Shown: positions 4,456 to 7,953 of the stretch, piece after piece
Numbering within the stretch: the stretch's first letter is position 1
Layout: every line of letters starts with the position of its first letter
Assembly: GCA_900762805.1 (NCBI GenBank)
Contig: CAAFHY010000106.1
Coordinates: forward strand, 1 to 7,953
Length of the DNA stretch: 7,953 bases
Source: Oscillospiraceae bacterium
GTDB taxonomy: Bacteria; Bacillota; Clostridia; Oscillospirales; Ruminococcaceae
Direction: 5' to 3'
Position numbers and translations under genes: made by a program
The notes under the pieces: generated by a model
The model's input: the letters and a program-made list of their open reading frames with translations, nothing else
Told to the model about the DNA's origin: nothing
Databases searched by the model: none

Positions 4456-5945
4456 AGCCCGTAAAGCTCGCTGTATTTCGCTGTCAGATAATCAATATAA
4501 TACTGCGGGTCAAAGGGCGCGCCGCAGGCCTTTTCGACCAGCGCCGCCGGGTCGTAGAGCCGGCCGAAGCGGTGGATGTGCTGCCCCAGCCAGCCGACGA
4601 TGGGCGACAGGTCGCCGGCGACGGCGGCATCGAAATCGATATCCCTCTTCATGACGTGCAGATACTGCGCCGCATAGGCCGAGCCGAGCGCGTAGGACGG
4701 GAAGTAGCCGAAGGCCCCGCCCGACCAGTGGGAATCCTGCAGGCAGCCATGCTCATCGTCGGGCACCTCAACGCCGAGATAATCCCTGTACAGGCGGTTC
4801 CATGCGGCGGGCAGCCCGGCCACCGGGAGCGTGCCGGCGATCAGCTGCTTTTCCAGCTCGTAGCGCACCATGATATGCAGCGGATAGGTCAGCTCGTCGG
4901 CCGCTGTGCGGATGAGCGAGGGGTGCGAGCGGTTGATGGCGCGGTAGAACTGCTCGTCTGTCATCGGCGCGAGCGCGGGGCACAGCTCCTTGGCCAGCGG
5001 CAGCAGGCGGCGGCAGAAGCCGCGGCTGCGGCCCACGATGTTCTCAAAAAAGCGCGACTGGCTTTCGTGAACGCCCAGAGAGGCGCCGCCGCCCAGCACC
5101 GTGCCGTCGTAGGCCGGGTCAACGCCCAGCTCGTACAGCGCGTGGCCGCCCTCGTGGATGACGCTGAACATCGAATCGGTGAAATCGTTGAGGCGGTAGT
5201 TGGTGGTGATGCGCACATCGTCGGTATTGAAGCCGTCGGTAAAGGGGTGCAGCGTCTCGCCAATGGCGCAGCGGGTGCGGTCGATGGTCATCAGCTCCAT
5301 AACACGGTCGCTGAGCAGACGTTGCTTTTCGATGGGGAATTCTACGTGCAGCAGGCTGTCGTCGATGGGCGCGGTCTCGCCGATGCGGCGGATGAGCGGC
5401 ACCAGCCGCTCGCGCAGCATACTGAAGAAGCCGTCAAGCCCCTCGACGGTGACGCCCTTTTCGAACTGGTCGAGCATCGTCTCGTAGGGGTCCCGATCGG
5501 GCTTGTAATAGAGCGCAAAGCGCCGGTTGTAGTCGATCAGCTGCTCCAGACAGGGCGCAAAGGCCGCAAAATCATTGGCCGGCTTGGCCCGGTGCCATAC
5601 GGCGTCGGCCTCGGTCTGGAGGCGGGTGTAGGCGAGATATTCCTCGCGGGGGATGCAGGCGGTCTGGTCGAAGCTCTCCTTGAGCAGCTCGACCTGCCGG
5701 CGCTGCTCGGCGGTCAGCTCGGCGGGGCGGGCGGCGAGAAATTCGAGGATGCCCTGCAGCTCGCTGCCGGTCAGCAGGTCGTAGACGACGCCGCCCAGCA
5801 CAGCGCCGGTTTCGGCGCGGCCGCGGGCGCTCTTTTCGGGGGCGACGGTGGCGCCGTCATAATTGAGTACGCTGAGGGCGTGGGTGTAGGCGTGACAGGT
5901 GCGCTGGATCTCCTCCAGGCGCGCCAGGGCGGTTTGAAGCTCCAT
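4452..5945 (-). CDS. M32 family metallocarboxypeptidase (carboxypeptidase Taq type)
   Basis: Zinc-dependent carboxypeptidase that removes C-terminal residues from peptides, presumably in the cytoplasm since no signal peptide is visible. The 497-residue length equals that of the Thermus and Pyrococcus enzymes. The HEGGH motif (264-268) gives two zinc ligands and the general base. Glu294 in GVHESQSRFFENIVGRS is the third ligand, 29 residues after the catalytic Glu265 as in Pyrococcus furiosus carboxypeptidase. The family blocks IRTAADELTYPLHIMVRYELE (345-365) and CLQDSHWSGGAFGYFPSYALG (401-421) are intact. The ATG at 5945 lies ten bases after AAAGGA, 18 bases beyond the stop of the preceding phosphodiesterase gene, so it is the third gene of the operon. 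A likely role is turnover of short peptides. Confidence 0.96.
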   Translation of the reverse strand: MELQTALARLEEIQRTCHAYTHALSVLNYDGATVAPEKSARGRAETGAVLGGVVYDLLTGSELQGILEFLAARPAELTAEQRRQVELLKESFDQTACIPREEYLAYTRLQTEADAVWHRAKPANDFAAFAPCLEQLIDYNRRFALYYKPDRDPYETMLDQFEKGVTVEGLDGFFSMLRERLVPLIRRIGETAPIDDSLLHVEFPIEKQRLLSDRVMELMTIDRTRCAIGETLHPFTDGFNTDDVRITTNYRLNDFTDSMFSVIHEGGHALYELGVDPAYDGTVLGGGASLGVHESQSRFFENIVGRSRGFCRRLLPLAKELCPALAPMTDEQFYRAINRSHPSLIRTAADELTYPLHIMVRYELEKQLIAGTLPVAGLPAAWNRLYRDYLGVEVPDDEHGCLQDSHWSGGAFGYFPSYALGSAYAAQYLHVMKRDIDFDAAVAGDLSPIVGWLGQHIHRFGRLYDPAALVEKACGAPFDPQYYIDYLTAKYSELYGL

Positions 5946-5963
5946 AGTTGTTTTTTCCTTTGA

Positions 5964-6842
5964 TTATTCTGTTGGGCGGCAGTGCTGCCCGCGGGCGGCG
6001 AAGTCGGGGCCGGCCGGCCGGTAGCTGTCGAAAATGATGGTGTCGTTGTTCTTTTCAAGGCGCGCGCCGTCCTCGGCGTTTTTGACCGTCCACATGACGG
6101 CCATGGCGCCCAGCCGGCGGTTGAGGTCGAGGGCGCGCGGGCGGTCGAGGTGGTTATAGGCCACGAAATGCGGGCGGCCGAGGCAGTCGAGCATCAGCTT
6201 GCCCAGCAGCCAGCGGACGGGGGCGGGCAGCGAGCGGGGATAACCGGCCGGCCCGTTGAGAAGCTGGCCGCGCATGACGTCGGGCCGGTGCCTGCGCCAC
6301 CAGCGCACGACAAAGGGGTTGAAGCTCTCGATGCAGTAAACGCCCCGATAGCCGAGCAGCACCTCGTTGACGCGGCGGCACAGCTCGTAATAGGCGGCGT
6401 TGTCGCGCTCCTCGGCCTTGATCTCGATGATGAGCGGCGCGCGGCCGGCCACCGTGTCGAGCACCTCGGTAAAGAGCGGCACCTGATAGCCGCGGCCGAA
6501 CAGGTTAAAGGAGCGGGCCTCGTCGAGCGGGACCTCCCACACCTTTTTATCGACGCCGGCGGCGCGCTTGTAGTCATTGTCGTGAAAGACGATGAGCTGC
6601 CCGTCCGAGGTGAACTGCACGTCAAGCTCGCTGCCGAAGCCGGCGCGGCAGGCTTCCTCGAAGGCCGCGCAGGTGTTTTCGGGCGGCAGCGGGCCGTCGT
6701 TCTGAAAGAGGCCGCGGTGGGCAAAATAGCGGCCGTCAAAGGGGCCGCGCCTGTCCTTGGGCCAGCGGGCGGGGAATACCAGAAAGAGATAGAGCGCGCC
6801 GAGCAGCGCCAGTACGCCGAGGATGATGTAAACAGCCGTCAT
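5964..6842 (-). CDS. Membrane-anchored glycerophosphodiester phosphodiesterase
   Basis: Hydrolyses glycerophosphodiesters, the deacylation products of phospholipids or teichoic-acid-like polymers, to glycerol 3-phosphate and an alcohol. The 292-residue protein starts with one hydrophobic segment (about 4-23) followed by basic RWPKDRR (26-32). That charge pattern would favour a cytoplasmic catalytic domain, although an uncleaved signal anchor cannot be ruled out. The GDPD core follows: His42-Arg43 in AHRG, PENT (54-57), Glu72 and Asp74 in SELDVQ, His87-Asp88 in VFHDND, and IIEIKAE (138-144). These are the metal and catalytic residues of the family. The C-terminal WTVKN (251-255) is also typical. 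Its ATG overlaps the Nudix stop as ATGA, with GGAGGAGG just upstream, so translation is probably coupled. Confidence 0.94.
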   Translation of the reverse strand: MTAVYIILGVLALLGALYLFLVFPARWPKDRRGPFDGRYFAHRGLFQNDGPLPPENTCAAFEEACRAGFGSELDVQFTSDGQLIVFHDNDYKRAAGVDKKVWEVPLDEARSFNLFGRGYQVPLFTEVLDTVAGRAPLIIEIKAEERDNAAYYELCRRVNEVLLGYRGVYCIESFNPFVVRWWRRHRPDVMRGQLLNGPAGYPRSLPAPVRWLLGKLMLDCLGRPHFVAYNHLDRPRALDLNRRLGAMAVMWTVKNAEDGARLEKNNDTIIFDSYRPAGPDFAARGQHCRPTE

Positions 6843-7390
6843 TGCCGTGCCTCCTCCGCCACGCGGCGGGCGGCCAGCAGCAGAAGCGTCTGGCTCTTGG
6901 CGTCACAGATGTCGCCGCTTTCGACGCGGCGGACCGCCTCGTCCAGCGGCAGCCGGTAAACGTCGAGAAATTCGTCGGCATCCAGATGCTGGCCGACAAA
7001 GCGCAGCCCGCGCGCCAGATAGAGGTGCAGCTGCTCGGCCGTATAGCCGGGCGACGGGTAGCTGACCGCCAGCTTTTCCATCCGGTCGGCCGTGTAGCCC
7101 GTTTCCTCCTCCAGCTCGCGCAGGGCGGCGGGGTCGGGATCCTCGCCGTGCTCCAGCTTGCCGGCCGGCAGCTCATCGAGCACGCGGCCAAAGGCGTAGC
7201 GGAACTGGCGCACCATAAAAACATTGTTTTGCTCATCCAGCGCGGCGACGCAGACGCCGCCGCCGTGGCGCACGATCTCGCGCACCGACCGTCCGCCGTT
7301 GGGCAGGCCGACGATGTCGCGCTCGACCCGGATGATGCGGCCGTCGTAGACTGTTTCACCCGAAAGGCGCTTTTCAAATAACCGTTCCAT
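6839..7390 (-). CDS. Nudix hydrolase, ADP-ribose pyrophosphatase type
   Basis: Probably cleaves ADP-ribose or a similar nucleotide-sugar to AMP and a sugar phosphate in the cytoplasm. The 183-residue length and the N-terminal strand segment (EKRLSGETVYDGRIIRVERD, 6-25) are those of the NudF-like group. The Nudix box is complete at 77-99: Gly77, Glu83, Arg91-Glu92-Leu93, Glu95-Glu96, Gly98. VRQFRYAFGRVLDELPAGKLE (60-80) precedes it, and the YPSPGYTAEQLHLYLA segment (111-126), typical of ADP-ribose pyrophosphatases, follows. The ATG at 7390 is chosen because homology begins there and AGGAGA (7401-7396) stands six bases before; the frame is open further upstream only through the promoter and leader. 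It is first in the operon and overlaps the GDPD gene by four bases. The exact substrate is not certain from sequence. Confidence 0.93.
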   Translation of the reverse strand: MERLFEKRLSGETVYDGRIIRVERDIVGLPNGGRSVREIVRHGGGVCVAALDEQNNVFMVRQFRYAFGRVLDELPAGKLEHGEDPDPAALRELEEETGYTADRMEKLAVSYPSPGYTAEQLHLYLARGLRFVGQHLDADEFLDVYRLPLDEAVRRVESGDICDAKSQTLLLLAARRVAEEARQ

Positions 7391-7421
7391 GAAGATTCTC
7401 CTGTGCTTGCAGTAAGCGTGC

Positions 7422-7451
7422 GCGGGCGGCTGCACACGGGCAGCCGCCCGC
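7422..7451 (-). promoter_or_regulatory. 5'-terminal hairpin in the Nudix operon leader
   Basis: A perfect 12-bp stem, GCGGGCGGCTGC (7422-7433) with GCAGCCGCCCGC (7440-7451), closes a six-base loop. The predicted transcription start on the minus strand is about 7453, so the mRNA would begin almost directly with this very stable hairpin, leaving the ribosome site (7401-7396) free. No T-tract follows on either strand, so it is not a usual terminator. A role in mRNA stability is inferred. Confidence 0.65.
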
Positions 7452-7459
7452 CTGCTGCT

Positions 7460-7488
7460 ATTATACCGCACACGGCGGCCTCTGCCAA
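7460..7488 (-). promoter_or_regulatory. Sigma-A promoter of the Nudix-GDPD-M32 operon
   Basis: On the minus strand TTGGCA (7488-7483, five of six to TTGACA) is followed after exactly 17 bases by a perfect TATAAT (7465-7460). It is one of the best promoter matches in the window. It gives a leader of about 60 bases before the Nudix ATG at 7390. Confidence 0.85.
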
Positions 7489-7554
7489 GTGCCTTGTTGA
7501 TGTACTTTTGCAGAAGCAGGCGCGGGGCCGCCGGCGGGAGCGGGGCGGATCGCC

Positions 7555-7606
7555 AAAAGGCATAAAAGGAAGCACGCTGTATCTGCATATACAGCGCGCT
7601 TTCTTT
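7555..7606 (-). terminator. Intrinsic terminator of the HNH gene
   Basis: AAAGGAAGCACGCTGTAT (7565-7582) and ATACAGCGCGCTTTCTTT (7589-7606) form an 18-position stem with one wobble and one mismatch around a six-base loop. On the minus strand it begins 19 bases after the HNH stop and is followed by TTTTATGCCTTTT. It insulates the Nudix promoter from upstream transcription. A T-rich stretch on the other side could make it bidirectional. Confidence 0.85.
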
Positions 7607-7625
7607 GGCTTTATAGATATCGGCG

Positions 7626-7953
7626 TTATATATCGCTCTTGCGGCGGTTGCAATCGGCGCAAAGCATTTGACAGTTGTCAGCGGTCGTTTTGCCGCCCTT
7701 GCTCCACGGGGTAATGTGGTCGGCCTGCATTTCTTCAATTTCAAAATGCTTTCCACATTTCGGGCAAACGCCTTTTTGACGTTCGTATGCCGTCCGCGCC
7801 ATTTTCGGTGAAAAGGCACGAATATTCAAATGCTGTTCTTCGCCGTCAAGCAGATATTCGTAAATCCCTTTTTGGTTGGAAATGTCTTCATCGTCTAACA
7901 GTTCTACAATGCGGGATTCAAGGGTTTTCGGGTCATATTTGCCGGAACCGTAC
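7626..7953 (-). CDS. HNH endonuclease, C-terminal part (gene cut by the window edge)
   Basis: The frame is open from the window edge to the TAA at 7626-7628, giving 108 visible residues. The start lies outside the window. Some internal TTG codons could be misread as a start, but the frame continues upstream of them with a plausible sequence (YDPKTLESRIVELLDD and NQKGIYEYLLDGEEQHLNIR). The last 50 residues form an HNH nuclease domain. It has two zinc-knuckle pairs, CPKC and CADC, around the core ADHITPWSKGGKTTADNCQM, with the DH catalytic pair. HNH domains of this kind cut DNA in restriction, mobile-element or phage-defence proteins. From memory, similar C-termini occur in proteins with an N-terminal DUF262 domain, but that part is not visible. 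The gene is clearly more AT-rich than its neighbours, which suggests acquisition by transfer. Confidence 0.85.
   Translation of the reverse strand, partial: YGSGKYDPKTLESRIVELLDDEDISNQKGIYEYLLDGEEQHLNIRAFSPKMARTAYERQKGVCPKCGKHFEIEEMQADHITPWSKGGKTTADNCQMLCADCNRRKSDI

Noticed and set aside
3942..5963. A 673-codon plus-strand open frame antisense to the M32 gene
   Set aside because: It is the shadow of a GC-rich gene with few stops on the opposite strand. The translation is low-complexity with no domain, while the M32 frame has all its catalytic motifs.
5982..6959. A long plus-strand open frame opposite the GDPD and Nudix genes
   Set aside because: Antisense shadow in GC-rich DNA; no ribosome site and no recognisable protein family.
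7391..7819. An upstream extension of the Nudix frame
   Set aside because: It runs through the leader hairpin, promoter and HNH terminator; the family start and ribosome site are at 7390.
1..7953. CRISPR array, tRNA or rRNA genes, insertion sequence ends
   Set aside because: No regularly spaced repeats, no tRNA-like cloverleaf or conserved rRNA segment, and no transposase or terminal inverted repeats were found by eye.

Overview
The window looks like chromosomal DNA of a GC-rich, endospore-forming anaerobe of the Clostridia, probably an Oscillospiraceae/Ruminococcaceae-type gut bacterium. This rests on three things: a clear spoIIID sporulation regulator, a compact Rrf2–nifS–nifU iron-sulfur cluster operon of the clostridial kind, and Gram-positive-style purine-rich ribosome binding sites with strong sigma-A promoters in high-GC DNA. 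No rRNA, tRNA, CRISPR array or transposase was seen. The genus assignment is inference.

Left part, plus strand (1-3278). An extended -10 promoter drives four overlapping genes: an IscR-like Rrf2 regulator with three cysteines, serine O-acetyltransferase (cysE), cysteine desulfurase (nifS/iscS) and the cluster scaffold (nifU/iscU). A textbook intrinsic terminator follows. CysE makes the precursor of cysteine, NifS takes sulfur from cysteine, NifU builds the Fe-S cluster, and the regulator probably senses cluster status. The operon therefore joins sulfur acquisition to cluster assembly. ridA follows under its own promoter; it encodes a deaminase that removes reactive enamines which damage PLP enzymes.

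Middle (3279-4451). Two GC-rich stretches without supportable genes flank a lone minus-strand spoIIID, which has a candidate sigma-E-like promoter. The stretches hold two strong hairpin terminators, a weaker hairpin and a family of short imperfect direct repeats.

Right part, minus strand (4452-7488). A strong promoter drives a three-gene operon: a Nudix hydrolase of the ADP-ribose pyrophosphatase type, a membrane-anchored glycerophosphodiester phosphodiesterase and an M32 metallocarboxypeptidase. The first two overlap by four bases and the last two are 18 bases apart. Together they suggest salvage of nucleotide-sugar, phospholipid-headgroup and peptide breakdown products. The predicted mRNA begins almost directly with a perfect 12-bp hairpin.

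Far right (7555-7953). The C-terminal end of an HNH nuclease gene runs off the window. It is visibly more AT-rich than everything else and has its own terminator, which suggests horizontally acquired DNA. No wholly unknown system is evident. The most notable points are the cysE-containing Fe-S operon, the Cys/His tail of NifU, the 5'-terminal hairpin of the Nudix operon and the repeats in the intergenic regions.
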